Below, piece by piece: positions 52,710 to 61,714 of a stretch of DNA of 64,000 bases. Position 1 is the first letter of the stretch; each line of letters opens with the position of its first letter. The stretch covers positions 256,626-320,625 of the forward strand of contig NZ_NXEJ01000006.1 of the NCBI RefSeq assembly GCF_002915175.1, written 5' to 3'. The notes under the pieces are model-generated. The model did not search any database. It saw only the letters and a program-made list of their open reading frames with translations, and was not told the origin of the DNA. A program made the position numbers and the translations under genes. The stretch comes from Agrobacterium rosae (GTDB lineage Bacteria > Pseudomonadota > Alphaproteobacteria > Rhizobiales > Rhizobiaceae).

Positions 52710-54275
52710 TTACCGCCGCAAGCTTCCCAAAATACCCCGCACCAGTGCCCGCCCAACCGAACTCGCCACGGTCCGGGCGGCACTCTTCATCGCCGCCTCG
52801 ATCACCGTTTCGCGCTGATAGCCGCCAGCCTTACGTTTCGTCCCGGTGGTGGAAGCCTGTGTCGGCTCTTCATCGCCAAAGCCCGGCAGTTTCCAGCGGC
52901 TTGCGGCGCTGTCGGCGGGCTGATTTTCCTGTTCTTCGGCCGCACGTTTGGCTGCTTCCGCATCGGCAGCTTTCTGCGCACGGGCCGCCAGCAGTTCGAA
53001 GGCCGATTCGCGGTCCAGGTCGACGTCGTAGACGCCCGCGACCGGGCTTGAAGCCATAATGCTTTTGCGTTCATCGTCGCTGACAGGGCCGACGCGGCCG
53101 GATGGTGGGCGAACCAGCGTCCGTTCCACGATAGAAGGTGCGCCCTTGTCGCCCAGTGTCGAAACCAGCGCTTCGCCGGTGCCGAGTGTGGTGATGGCGT
53201 CTGCCGTGCTGAAGGCGGGGTTCTGGCGGAATGTATCGGCAGCGGTTTTGACCGCCTTCTGTTCACGCGGCGTATAGGCGCGCAACGCGTGTTGCACCCG
53301 GTTGCCCAGCTGGGCCAGCACGGTTTCCGGCACGTCGAGCGGGTTCTGTGTCACGAAATAAACGCCGACACCCTTGGAGCGGATGAGGCGGACAACCTGT
53401 TCCACGCGCTCCGTCAGCACTCTCGGCGCATCGTTGAACAGAAGGTGCGCTTCGTCGAAGAAGAAGACCAGCTTCGGCTTGGTCGGATCGCCCACTTCCG
53501 GCAGTTCCTCGAACAGTTCCGACAGCATCCACAGCAGGAAGGTGCCGTAAAGGCGCGGGTTCATCATCAGCTTGTCAGCCGCCAGAACCGAAATCGTGCC
53601 GCGGCCATCGCTGGTGGTGCGCATGATATCGGAGATTTTTAGCGCCGGTTCTCCGAAGAAATGTTCCGCACCCTGCTGTTCCAGCACCAGCAGCCCACGC
53701 TGAAGCGAGCCCACTGATGACTTGGAAATCAGGCCATATTGGTTGGAAAGTTCAGAGGCATGTTCACCCATATAGTTGAGCAGCGCCTGCAAATCCTTCA
53801 AATCCAGCAGCGGCAAGCCGTTCTGATCGGCAATCTTGAAGGCGATGTTGAGCACGCCCTCCTGCGCTTCCGATGCATCCATGAGGCGGGCCAGCAGCAA
53901 AGGCCCCATCTCGGCAATGGTGGCGCGAACGCGGTGGCCTTTTTCGCCGTAAAGATCCCAGAAAATGACCGGAAACTGCTCGAAGGTGAGGTCGGTAAAG
54001 CCGATCTGCTCGGCGCGCTTTGTGACCCAGTCCTTGGCCTCGCCCTTGGCCGCAATGCCGGACAAGTCGCCCTTCACGTCGGCGCAGAACACCGGCACGC
54101 CCGCCTTCGCAAAGCCTTCGGCCAGCACCTGGAGGGATACGGTCTTGCCCGTACCGGTCGCGCCGGTAATGAGGCCATGGCGGTTTCCGAATTTGAGATC
54201 GAGATATTCGCCCTTGTTCAGGCTGTCGTCGGCGTTGCGGCTCGTGCCGATGTAGAGCTTTCCGTCCTGCAGCAT
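52710..54275 (-). CDS. HerA-like ATPase (DUF853 family)
   Basis: This 521-residue P-loop ATPase has Walker A GLITGATGTGKTVSLQVL at about residues 35-52, FCADVKGDLSGIAAKG, the Walker B LVFFFDEAHLLFND, and YFVTQNPLDVPETVLAQLGNRVQHALRAYTP, a sensor-arginine region. It belongs to the HerA/FtsK superfamily but lacks HerA's usual NurA partner gene. The C-terminal third is rich in Ala, Lys and Glu (AAKRAAEEQENQPADS) and probably flexible. It is monocistronic. The function is unclear; DUF853 proteins may act on DNA or protein. Confidence 0.88.
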   Translation of the reverse strand: MLQDGKLYIGTSRNADDSLNKGEYLDLKFGNRHGLITGATGTGKTVSLQVLAEGFAKAGVPVFCADVKGDLSGIAAKGEAKDWVTKRAEQIGFTDLTFEQFPVIFWDLYGEKGHRVRATIAEMGPLLLARLMDASEAQEGVLNIAFKIADQNGLPLLDLKDLQALLNYMGEHASELSNQYGLISKSSVGSLQRGLLVLEQQGAEHFFGEPALKISDIMRTTSDGRGTISVLAADKLMMNPRLYGTFLLWMLSELFEELPEVGDPTKPKLVFFFDEAHLLFNDAPRVLTERVEQVVRLIRSKGVGVYFVTQNPLDVPETVLAQLGNRVQHALRAYTPREQKAVKTAADTFRQNPAFSTADAITTLGTGEALVSTLGDKGAPSIVERTLVRPPSGRVGPVSDDERKSIMASSPVAGVYDVDLDRESAFELLAARAQKAADAEAAKRAAEEQENQPADSAASRWKLPGFGDEEPTQASTTGTKRKAGGYQRETVIEAAMKSAARTVASSVGRALVRGILGSLRR

Positions 54276-54489
54276 CTGGCGATTCCTCCGGTATAGCGGG
54301 CAGTGGCTGCCCTTTATCCAATCTTTGCAATATACTTATAGGAACTGTTGGAAGGCTCAACAACTGTTTGATAAAGCTGTCAAAGCTTGAGGTGCAAACT
54401 TGGCCGCGGCGTCATTTCCCACCTTGTATCCAAACTTCAGTTGTTTTACGTTGACGTTAACGTCACTTATTTGTTCGGAGGAAAAAATT

Positions 54490-54882
54490 ATGAGCGATAT
54501 CGTCACCCAGGTTGCCGACAAGGTTGGTATTGAACATGACAAGGCCGAGAAAGCTTTGGGCATGATGCTGGGTTTCCTGCAGCGCGAGGCGGATGATGCC
54601 CCGGTTGCGAAGATGATCGAATCCATTCCCGGCGGACCTGATCTGGTTGCCCGCTTCAACGGCGAAGGCCAGGGCGGCGGCGGTTTGCTCGGTGGCCTGA
54701 TGAGCGCCATCGGTGGTGGCGGCATCATGGGTCTGGGTCAGCAGCTGATGAGCCAGGGCCTCGGCATGAGCGAAATTTCAGCGCTGGCCAAGGAAACCAT
54801 CGCCATCGCTCGCCAGCACGCAGGCGACGAGACAGTGGATCAGGTCATCGCATCCGTTCCAGGCCTCAGCCAGTTCGCGTAA
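54490..54882 (+). CDS. Glycine-rich helical protein of unknown function (DUF2267/DUF2780-like)
   Basis: This 130-residue protein begins MSDIVTQVADKVGIEHDKAEKALGMML, a helical N-terminus, then AKMIESIPGGPDLVARF, a glycine-rich hinge (GEGQGGGGLLGGLM...GGGGIMGLGQQL) and a second helical part, GMSEISALAKETIAIARQHAG, ending ASVPGLSQFA. The layout resembles DUF2267/DUF2780 proteins. ATG at 54490 follows GGAGG. It lacks any catalytic motif. Its role is unknown. Confidence 0.72.
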   Translation: MSDIVTQVADKVGIEHDKAEKALGMMLGFLQREADDAPVAKMIESIPGGPDLVARFNGEGQGGGGLLGGLMSAIGGGGIMGLGQQLMSQGLGMSEISALAKETIAIARQHAGDETVDQVIASVPGLSQFA

Positions 54883-54889
54883 TATGTGA

Positions 54890-55318
54890 CTAGACTGCCG
54901 GGCGCGGAGGGTGTTCGCTGAACAGTTTCCGCGCCTTTTCTATATCCGCATGGTGGGTTTCGGCCCATATCCAAACGCCGCAGAAGGCGCTGCCGAGGCT
55001 TTTTCCAAGCGGTGTGAGACTGTAGTCCACATGCGGCGGAATGACGGGGTGGATGACGCGTTTCACCAACCCATCGCACTCCATCTGCCGCAGGGTTTTC
55101 GTCAGCATTTTCTGGCTGATGCCGCTGACGTGGTGGCCGATCTGCGTGAAACGCAGCGTGCCGTTTTCTTCCAGAACCTCCAGAATCAGCATCGTCCACT
55201 TGTCGGCGACCTTGGCGATAATGTCGCGCACCAGCGCCTCGATGACCGGATCGGTCTCTTCCGGTGGCGGCGACTTGCGCTTTTCTTCAATGACCTCATC
55301 GGCCAGATGCCTTTTCAT
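54890..55318 (-). CDS. HxlR-family transcriptional regulator
   Basis: This 142-residue winged-helix protein has VADKWTMLILEVLEENGTLRFTQIGHHVSGISQKMLTKTLRQMECDGLVKRVIHPVIPPHVDYSLTPLGKSL around its recognition helix, the HxlR signature (ISQKML...LTPLG). It starts at ATG 55318. It is divergent from an SDR gene 104 bases away, with repeated TTTGGGTGC sites between. It converges with the glycine-rich protein gene, whose stop is eight bases away. Confidence 0.9.
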   Translation of the reverse strand: MKRHLADEVIEEKRKSPPPEETDPVIEALVRDIIAKVADKWTMLILEVLEENGTLRFTQIGHHVSGISQKMLTKTLRQMECDGLVKRVIHPVIPPHVDYSLTPLGKSLGSAFCGVWIWAETHHADIEKARKLFSEHPPRPAV

Positions 55319-55331
55319 GCAGACACTCTCC

Positions 55332-55362
55332 TTTGGGTGCGTATAAATATTTTGGGTGCCTA
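55332..55362. promoter_or_regulatory. Putative HxlR binding region
   Basis: TTTGGGTGC occurs twice in the same sense (55332 and 55351), 19 bases apart, directly upstream of the HxlR gene. The second copy is followed by a GGGTGCCTACTACCC inverted repeat. Confidence 0.45.
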
Positions 55363-55421
55363 CTACCCTTTGGAGAGCAATCTACCTAGATTTTATCCAG
55401 ACAACAAGGAAGGGCATTCCC

Positions 55422-56180
55422 ATGAACGTCACAGGCAACACAATCCTCATCACCGGCGGCGGCACCGGCATTGGCCGGGCGCTGGCAGAAGCGTTCCACG
55501 CACTTGGCAACAAGGTCATCATTTCCGGTCGCCGCGAGGCGGTCTTGAAGGACGTTACGGCGGCAAATCCAGGCATGGCATGGGCCACCATGGACGCGAC
55601 GGATGCCGAGGGCATTCGTACCTTTGCCGATAAGCTCATCGCCGACCATCCAGACCTCAACGCCGTCATCAACAATGCCGGCATCATGAAGAACGAGGAT
55701 ATCAAGGCAGCACCTGATTATCTGGAGATCGCCGAAGAAACCATCACCACCAATCTTCTGGCCCCCATCCGTCTCACAGCAGCGCTACTGCCGCATTTTC
55801 TGACGAAACCAAAAGCCGCGGTGCTGACCGTCTCATCCGGCCTCGCCTTCGTTCCCATGGTGGCCACACCCACCTACAGCGCCACGAAATCCGCCATCCA
55901 CGGATATTCCATGGCCATCCGCGAACAGCTCAAGGATACGTCTGTCGACGTCATCGAAATCATCCCGCCCTATGTGCAGACCACATTGCAGGGCGACCAC
56001 CAGGCCACCGACGAACGCGCCATGCCGCTTGAGGCCTATATCTCTGAGGTTATGGACATCCTGACCAACCAGCCGGATGCAACCGAAGTGGTCGTGGAAC
56101 GTTGCAAGCCGCTCCGTTTTGCCGCGCAGAACGGCAATTTCGATCAGGTGTTCGCGATGGTGAATGGGTTGCATTCTTGA
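55422..56180 (+). CDS. Short-chain dehydrogenase (DltE-like)
   Basis: This 252-residue protein has TILITGGGTGIGRALAEAFHALG (cofactor loop), ADHPDLNAVINNAGIM, the catalytic VLTVSSGLAFVPMVATPTYSATKSAI, and a C-terminal PYVQTTLQGDHQATDERAMPLEAYI. It matches the DltE-type SDR group. ATG 55422 follows AAGGAAGGG. It is divergent from an HxlR regulator that probably controls it. The substrate is unknown. Confidence 0.9.
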   Translation: MNVTGNTILITGGGTGIGRALAEAFHALGNKVIISGRREAVLKDVTAANPGMAWATMDATDAEGIRTFADKLIADHPDLNAVINNAGIMKNEDIKAAPDYLEIAEETITTNLLAPIRLTAALLPHFLTKPKAAVLTVSSGLAFVPMVATPTYSATKSAIHGYSMAIREQLKDTSVDVIEIIPPYVQTTLQGDHQATDERAMPLEAYISEVMDILTNQPDATEVVVERCKPLRFAAQNGNFDQVFAMVNGLHS

Positions 56181-56221
56181 AAGAGTGGGAGGGCGGCGGA
56201 TAGGTCACCCCTTCAGGCCAC

Positions 56222-56334
56222 CATCACCCCGGCCTTTGGCCGGGGTCCAGCCAACCCAAGTCCTTGGGTTGGGAGACTTTTTGACCTGACAGACGTCAGG
56301 TCGCGAGATTCCGGCTCAAGGCTGGAATGACGGA
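56222..56334. repeat. String of palindromes (intergenic mosaic element)
   Basis: There are four adjacent hairpins: CCCCGGCC/GGCCGGGG (56227-56245), CCAACCCAAG/CTTGGGTTGG (56251-56272), GACCTGAC/GTCAGGTC (56283-56302), and an imperfect ATTCC...GGAAT pair (to about 56328). This is the typical composition of agrobacterial intergenic mosaic repeats. Confidence 0.8.
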
Positions 56335-56379
56335 GAGTGTTCAGTCGTCATTGCAGTTAAGCCATCGACTAGCGCAAAA

Positions 56380-57207
56380 CTACTTATCCCAATCCGGTGC
56401 AAGATGACCCGGGTTGACGATTCGGCCATCTGCCTTCGCCAGCGCAAAAATCGCCTGCATCTCATCATTGGATAGCTCGAAATCGAAGATATCGTAGTTT
56501 TCCTTCAACCGGCTTTCCGTTGCCGTCTTGGAAAGCGCGATAACATCGGGCTGCTGTACGGCCCAGCGCAGTGCGACCTGCGCGGCGGTCTTGCCGTGTT
56601 TTGCGCCGATGTCCTTCAACACCGCATCACCTGGCACCTTGCCATCTGCCATCAGGTAATAGGCGGTGATCGAAATGCCGTTCTTGCGGGCGGCTTCGAT
56701 GACCTTGGTCTGGTCGAGATAGGGGTGGTATTCGATCTGGTTGTTGGCAATGGGTGCGTCGGAAAGTTTTACGGCCTCTTCCATCAAGGCGACGTTGAAG
56801 TTGGAAATGCCGATATTGCGGACCTTTCCGGCCTTATGAACTTCGTTCAGCGCGCCGATGCGCTCGGATAGCGGCACATCGCTCTTTGGCCAGTGCAGCA
56901 AAAGAAGATCGACATAGTCGGTCTTCAGCTTGGTCAGGCTCTCATCCACGGATTTAATGAAATCAGCGTGCTTGTACTGGTCCACCCAGACCTTTGTGGT
57001 GAGGAAGATATCGCCACGGGCAATCCCGGAATTGGCGATGACTTCGCCGACAGACGCCTCGTTTTTGTAGATCTGCGCCGTATCGACATGGCGGAAGCCG
57101 AGCTTCAGCGCTTGCGGTAAAATGCGGTGGACATCTGCGTCTGGCATGCGAAATGTACCGAAGCCGAGAGCCGGAATATTTGCGCCATTGGCGTTCACTG
57201 TGTGCAT
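56380..57207 (-). CDS. Aldo/keto reductase
   Basis: This 275-residue NADPH-dependent reductase has the family motifs: ALGFGTFRM, HVDTAQIYKNEASVGE (catalytic Asp and Tyr), LTTKVW (Lys), YVDLLLLHWP (His), NIGISNFN and IEYHPYL. The C-terminal VIALSKTATESRLKENYDIF places it in the AKR5-like bacterial group (2,5-diketogluconate reductase-like). ATG at 57207 follows GGAG; the frame open to 57666 is antisense to the MFS gene start. It lies 83 bases after the MFS gene on the same strand. Confidence 0.9.
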   Translation of the reverse strand: MHTVNANGANIPALGFGTFRMPDADVHRILPQALKLGFRHVDTAQIYKNEASVGEVIANSGIARGDIFLTTKVWVDQYKHADFIKSVDESLTKLKTDYVDLLLLHWPKSDVPLSERIGALNEVHKAGKVRNIGISNFNVALMEEAVKLSDAPIANNQIEYHPYLDQTKVIEAARKNGISITAYYLMADGKVPGDAVLKDIGAKHGKTAAQVALRWAVQQPDVIALSKTATESRLKENYDIFDFELSNDEMQAIFALAKADGRIVNPGHLAPDWDK

Positions 57208-57290
57208 GGTATTCTCCATTGTGGGAGTTGGCCCCGCAAGGATGCGAGGCGGGAATGGTATAGGGATAAGTGTGTCGGTAGCTGTTTGGT

Positions 57291-58472
57291 TCAAGCCGCG
57301 TGGGCGAGATTCGTCTGACGGCGGTCGAGCGAGCCGCTCAGAATCGTCAGGCCCAGCGCGCCTGCGACCAGAATGGCACCCACCCACGGCGTTGCGCCAA
57401 GGCCGAGCGGCGAGGCGACAACTATGCCGCCGATCCAGGCACCAACGGCGATGCCGAGATTGAAGGCGGCGATGTTGAGGGCGGATGCGACATCCACCGC
57501 ACCGGGGCGGAAACGCTTTGCCAGTTGCACCACATAAAGCTGCAAGCCAGGCACACTGGCAAAGGACAGAAAGCCGAGAGCGACCAGCGTGACCAGAGCA
57601 GCGGGCGCAGAGGGTGCGGTAAAGGTGAAGACAGCCAGCACCAAGGCCTGAAAGGCGAAGAGCCATGTCAGCGCCTTGACGGGGTCACGGTCGGCGATGC
57701 GACCGCCACCCAGATTGCCGGCGGCAATGGCCAGACCATAAAGCACCAGAACGAGGCTGACGGTGCTTTCTGCAAAGCCTGTGATGTCCTGCAGAATGGA
57801 GGCCAGGAAGGTGAAGGTCACGAAAGTGCCGCCGTAACCCAGCGCCGTCATGCCGAAGACGATCAAAAGGCGTCCTGACCCCAGAACCCGAACCTGATCC
57901 ATGATGCTGGCAGCAGGTGCTTTTTTGAGGTTGCCAGGCAACAGGGCTGCAATACCGAGCAATGCGATGACGCCGAGTGCCGCAACGGCCCAGAATGTGG
58001 CGCGCCAGCCAAAGGTCTGACCGATCAGCGTTCCCAGCGGCACGCCGGTGACGATGGCAACCGTCAGCCCCATGAACATCATGGCAATGGCGGAGGCACG
58101 GCGGTTTTCGGGTACCAGATCGGCGGCGATGGTTGCGCCGACGGAAAAGAAGACGCCATGCGCAAAGGCCGAGATGACACGTGCCACCAGCAGCATTTCA
58201 TAGCTTGGGCTCAGCGCTGCGGCCGTGTTGCCGATGATGAAAAGCGCCATGAGGCCGAGCAGAAGTGGTTTGCGGTTGATGCCGCCCGTCAGGGCCGTGA
58301 TAACGGGTGCGCCGAAGGTGACGCCGAGCGCATAGACAGAAACGATGAGGCCTGCCAGCGGCAGTGTTATATGGAGATCATTCGCAACGGTGGGCAACAG
58401 CCCGACGATGACGAATTCCGTGGTGCCGATTGCGTAGGCCGCAATCGTCAAAGCAAAGAGAGCCAATGGCAT
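57291..58472 (-). CDS. MFS transporter (DHA1 family)
   Basis: This 393-residue transporter has 12 hydrophobic segments. The N-terminal ALTIAAYAIGTTEFVIVGLLPTVANDL is characteristic of the arabinose-efflux/YdhP-like DHA1 group, with motif A-like VITALTGGINRKPLLL and RVISAFAHGVFFSVGATIAADLVPENRRASAIAMM. It probably exports a drug or sugar-like compound. It precedes the aldo/keto reductase on the same strand and is divergent from a LysR regulator. Confidence 0.9.
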   Translation of the reverse strand: MPLALFALTIAAYAIGTTEFVIVGLLPTVANDLHITLPLAGLIVSVYALGVTFGAPVITALTGGINRKPLLLGLMALFIIGNTAAALSPSYEMLLVARVISAFAHGVFFSVGATIAADLVPENRRASAIAMMFMGLTVAIVTGVPLGTLIGQTFGWRATFWAVAALGVIALLGIAALLPGNLKKAPAASIMDQVRVLGSGRLLIVFGMTALGYGGTFVTFTFLASILQDITGFAESTVSLVLVLYGLAIAAGNLGGGRIADRDPVKALTWLFAFQALVLAVFTFTAPSAPAALVTLVALGFLSFASVPGLQLYVVQLAKRFRPGAVDVASALNIAAFNLGIAVGAWIGGIVVASPLGLGATPWVGAILVAGALGLTILSGSLDRRQTNLAHAA

Positions 58473-58556
58473 GGTCGTGCCTTTTCTGCCCGGGGGGTGG
58501 GCGATGGAGCTGAACGATGTGTTGGCATCAGATATCGGTGCGAATGACTTGTTTGA

Positions 58557-58568
58557 TAATCCGGATTA
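58557..58568. promoter_or_regulatory. Putative LysR site between MFS and LysR genes
   Basis: TAATCCGGATTA is a perfect 12-bp palindrome in the 134-base divergent gap, followed by GATAATC repeats. Its position fits LysR control of both genes. Confidence 0.45.
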
Positions 58569-58606
58569 ATCGATAATCATCTGTGAAATAAAATCACAGG
58601 TGGTCC

Positions 58607-59500
58607 ATGGATAATCGCGCCGGCGAAATGGAAGTCTTTGCACTGGCTGCGGAGCTGAAGAGCTTTTCGGCGGCTGGCAGGCGGCTGAAAATGTCGCCGT
58701 CTGCCGTCAGCAAGCTGGTGTCCCGGGTGGAGGAGCGCTTGGGAACACGCCTGCTGGTTCGCTCCACGCGGACGCTGGAACTGACGCCAGAGGGCGATAT
58801 CTATCTGCGACGCGCCCGCCGCATCCTGAAAGACATAGAGGAGACCGAAGAGCTTGTGGCGGGAGGGCGTGAAGAGGCGAGAGGCCTTTTGCGGGTCAAC
58901 TCATCCGTCGGCTTTGGCGAGCGCTGCATTTTGCCGCTTGTGGGTGAGTTCACGCAGAAGCACCCGAAGGTGCGGCTCGACCTGACGCTGACGGATGGCG
59001 TGATCGACCTGATTGGCGAACGAACGGATATCGCCATCCGTGTCGGCCCCATGCGGGATTCGTCGCTGATGGCACGACGCCTGTTTTCCAGCAGCCGGGT
59101 CATCGTCGCGTCGCCGGACTATCTGGAAAAACACGGGCTACCGAAATCGCCTGACGATCTGGACCACCACAATTGTATCGGCTTCAATTTCCGCCGCAGC
59201 CTGGATGAATGGCCATTCCGCGATCCCGGCTCCGATGTGGTCTACACAAAGGCCGTGACCGGCAATATTCAGGTCTCCAGCGGCTCCATCAAACGGCAAC
59301 TCTGCCTTCTAGGCGTCGGCATTGGCCGCATCGGTGCGTTTCACGTCTGGCCGGATATCGAGGCGGGAACGCTGGTTCCTGTTTTGGAAAACTACAATGG
59401 CGGCGATGTGGAGGTTGTTCATGCCGTCTATGCCGGGCACGAACATCTTGCCGCCCGCATCCGGGCGTTCATCGATTTTCTGGCAGAGCGGATCGATTGA
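58607..59500 (+). CDS. LysR-family transcriptional regulator
   Basis: This 297-residue regulator has the HTH LAAELKSFSAAGRRLKMSPSAVSKLVSRVEE and LELTPEGDIYLRRARRIL. The effector domain begins RGLLRVNSSVGFGERCILPLVGEF. It belongs to the group of LysR proteins with DG(V)IDLIGERTDIAIRVG. It is divergent from the MFS-aldo/keto reductase genes. ATG at 58607 follows AGGTGG. Confidence 0.92.
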   Translation: MDNRAGEMEVFALAAELKSFSAAGRRLKMSPSAVSKLVSRVEERLGTRLLVRSTRTLELTPEGDIYLRRARRILKDIEETEELVAGGREEARGLLRVNSSVGFGERCILPLVGEFTQKHPKVRLDLTLTDGVIDLIGERTDIAIRVGPMRDSSLMARRLFSSSRVIVASPDYLEKHGLPKSPDDLDHHNCIGFNFRRSLDEWPFRDPGSDVVYTKAVTGNIQVSSGSIKRQLCLLGVGIGRIGAFHVWPDIEAGTLVPVLENYNGGDVEVVHAVYAGHEHLAARIRAFIDFLAERID

Positions 59501-59520
59501 TCCACCCCGCCAGATTTTTG

Positions 59521-60810
59521 TTAGCTCGTCAGGCGCGGTGAGGTGATAACCCGCTTGAACAGGGCGGCCATCGCGTCGGTGATGCCTTCCGTAGGGCTGA
59601 CTTCGAAGTAGAGGCCGGGGGAAGCGCATTCCTGCATCTTGGTGCCGATCTGCGACTGGAACGGGCTGATCCATGTGTTGTACCAGGCATTCGTCGGCAA
59701 TGGCAGATAGGTGGTGTAGAGCACCGCAATACGGTAGCCCTTGGTTTTTAATGCCGTGCAGAGCTTGGTGTCGATCGGTTCCTGACAGCGACCGCCGGTG
59801 ACCTTCTTGGTGCAACCGGATGGCTTGTAGCTATCGCCGACACCATCAGACACGAAGAACACGACCTTGTCGGGTGTGGCAGAACTTGCGCCATTGCCGG
59901 GGTTGCCGATCTTGTCGCTGATCTGTGTCATCGCCCGGTCGAAATCCGTCATCTGGTCATTGTTGTAGCCCTGATACGGAATGGACATGAGGTCGATGGC
60001 ACTTGCCTTCTTTTTGGTAGTGGCAAGATCGGCGCTAAGCGGGGCGACTTCCAAGAGTTTGGTATCTTCTGCCTTTTCACCGAAAGTGTAGACCGCCATT
60101 CGATATTGGTTGACGTTCTTTCTGGTGGCGACGGCAGTGTCCATCAAGCTTGCGGTGGCCGTGGCCACGACGTTGATGCGCGTTGTTACGCCCAGCTTTT
60201 TCGCCTTGAAATAGTAGCTGTTCTGATCGGCCACACCATCCTTGACGATGTGGCAGGCAAACGCACATTTGTCGCTGGTGTTGGCCACAAGCTTGGCGAC
60301 GTCGTTGGGTGTGGCGCCAACGCCCATGGATGGGGTGTTGTCGAGCAGCAGATAGAAATCGCTGAACATTTCCGTTTCGTATTTCGCGGTGGCCTTGCCG
60401 GATACGGTCACGAAATCCTTGCCGAGTATCCGCGTCAGCGATGTGTTTACCGTTGCCTGAAAGGTCACGGCGGCCTGCACCACGTTGCCGACCTTTTCGA
60501 CCGACAGCTTGACGGTATCGACATTGAAATCGTCGCGGCCAACGGCGTCTTTATTGAAGAAGTCGAGCGTCTCACCCGGTGGCAGTTCGATCGCGCCGTC
60601 GCTGGACATTTTTCGAGCTGCTTCCACCTGCGCCGACATCTTTGCCACCGCTGACAGCACGGCCGCATCTGCTTGCTGCTGAAGATCGGCCTTTACGGCC
60701 ATGGCCTGGCTGATATCAAGCGCAACACCGGCGGTACCGAAAATAGGCACGACCATCAGCGCTGTAAGAATACCGAAGTTACCTGCTTTATCGTGCCAGA
60801 AATTTCGCAC
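59521..60810 (-). CDS. TadG-like protein with N-terminal anchor and VWA-like domain
   Basis: This 429-residue protein begins FWHDKAGNFGILTALMVVPIFGTAGVALDISQAMAVKADLQQQADAAVLSAV, the TadG/TadE-type N-terminus with one membrane segment and 'DxxxA...LQQAADAA' motif. The C-terminal von Willebrand A-like domain starts SDFYLLLDNTPSMGVGATP, where DxSxS is reduced to DNTPS, and continues VVFFVSDGVGDSY. Tad pilus components are usually encoded in a tad cluster, but none is adjacent here. It converges with the LysR gene. Confidence 0.85.
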   Translation of the reverse strand: MRNFWHDKAGNFGILTALMVVPIFGTAGVALDISQAMAVKADLQQQADAAVLSAVAKMSAQVEAARKMSSDGAIELPPGETLDFFNKDAVGRDDFNVDTVKLSVEKVGNVVQAAVTFQATVNTSLTRILGKDFVTVSGKATAKYETEMFSDFYLLLDNTPSMGVGATPNDVAKLVANTSDKCAFACHIVKDGVADQNSYYFKAKKLGVTTRINVVATATASLMDTAVATRKNVNQYRMAVYTFGEKAEDTKLLEVAPLSADLATTKKKASAIDLMSIPYQGYNNDQMTDFDRAMTQISDKIGNPGNGASSATPDKVVFFVSDGVGDSYKPSGCTKKVTGGRCQEPIDTKLCTALKTKGYRIAVLYTTYLPLPTNAWYNTWISPFQSQIGTKMQECASPGLYFEVSPTEGITDAMAALFKRVITSPRLTS

Positions 60811-60970
60811 GGTCTACCCTCTCGCGTTAATATGTCGAGAAGCATAGACGAGCAGGATTGAGAACTCGTTTCGTGAGATAACTAACATCCGATGAATCTA
60901 TTATATCAATCTATCGATATTATCGGTAACCGAGCAACGGCCAAGTAAAGCCGTCCATGAGGAGAAGTTT

Positions 60971-61666
60971 TTGTCCCGCTCTCAACGCCTGCTCGATCTA
61001 TTGCATATTTTGCGCACGCACCGCAGACCGGTGAGCGGCGCTGAACTGGCACGGGCAACGGGTATCAGCCTGCGCACGCTCTATCGCGACATCGCAACCC
61101 TTCAGTCACAAGGCGCGAATATAGAGGGTGAGGCGGGCGTCGGTTATGTCTTGCGCCCCGGCTATCTGCTGCCGCCGCTGATGTTTACCGAAGCGGAAAT
61201 CGAGGCGCTGGTGCTGGGTTCGCGCTGGGTGGCGGGCAGGGCGGATGGGCCAATGGCGGATGCGGCACTGGCAGCGCTGGCGAAAATATCCGCCGTTATC
61301 CCGCATGAGTTGGGGGAAGAGCTGGAAAACTCCACGCTGCTGATTGGCCCCGGCAAGGTGCTGGATGTCGCCCATATCGATCTTGGCGTGGTGCGCACCG
61401 CTCTCCGCAACCAGTCGAAGGCACAAATCGAATATGGCGATGAAGCCGGGCGCGGCTCACAGCGCATTATCTGGCCCTTCGCGCTGGCATTTTTCGATCA
61501 GGTCCGAGTGGTCGTGGCGTGGTGCGAATTGCGACAGGATTTCCGAAGCTTCCGTGCCGACCGTATCCTGTCTTTCCAGCCGCTGGGCATGAGATACACG
61601 CGCAGCCGCCAGTCGCTTCTCAAAGAGTGGCGTGAACGGCAGAAAATGACTGCTGACAAAAACTGA
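60971..61666 (+). CDS. YafY-type HTH/WYL-domain transcriptional regulator
   Basis: This 231-residue protein begins SRSQRLLDLLHILRTHRRPVSGAELARATGISLRTLYRDIATLQSQGANIEGEAG, an HTH_11-type winged helix. The following part, with LMFTEAEIEALVLGSRWVAGR and IEYGDEAGRGSQRIIWPFALAFFDQVRVVVAWCELRQDFRSFRADRI, is a WYL domain (ligand sensor, here with IWP and W at the signature). The start is a TTG at 60971 after GGAGAAG. It is followed by a VOC gene 48 bases later, probably its target. Confidence 0.9.
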   Translation: MSRSQRLLDLLHILRTHRRPVSGAELARATGISLRTLYRDIATLQSQGANIEGEAGVGYVLRPGYLLPPLMFTEAEIEALVLGSRWVAGRADGPMADAALAALAKISAVIPHELGEELENSTLLIGPGKVLDVAHIDLGVVRTALRNQSKAQIEYGDEAGRGSQRIIWPFALAFFDQVRVVVAWCELRQDFRSFRADRILSFQPLGMRYTRSRQSLLKEWRERQKMTADKN

Positions 61667-61714
61667 CAGCAGCAGGGTCTAGGCTCACTCCATCATCAAA
61701 AAGGAGACAAAGCG

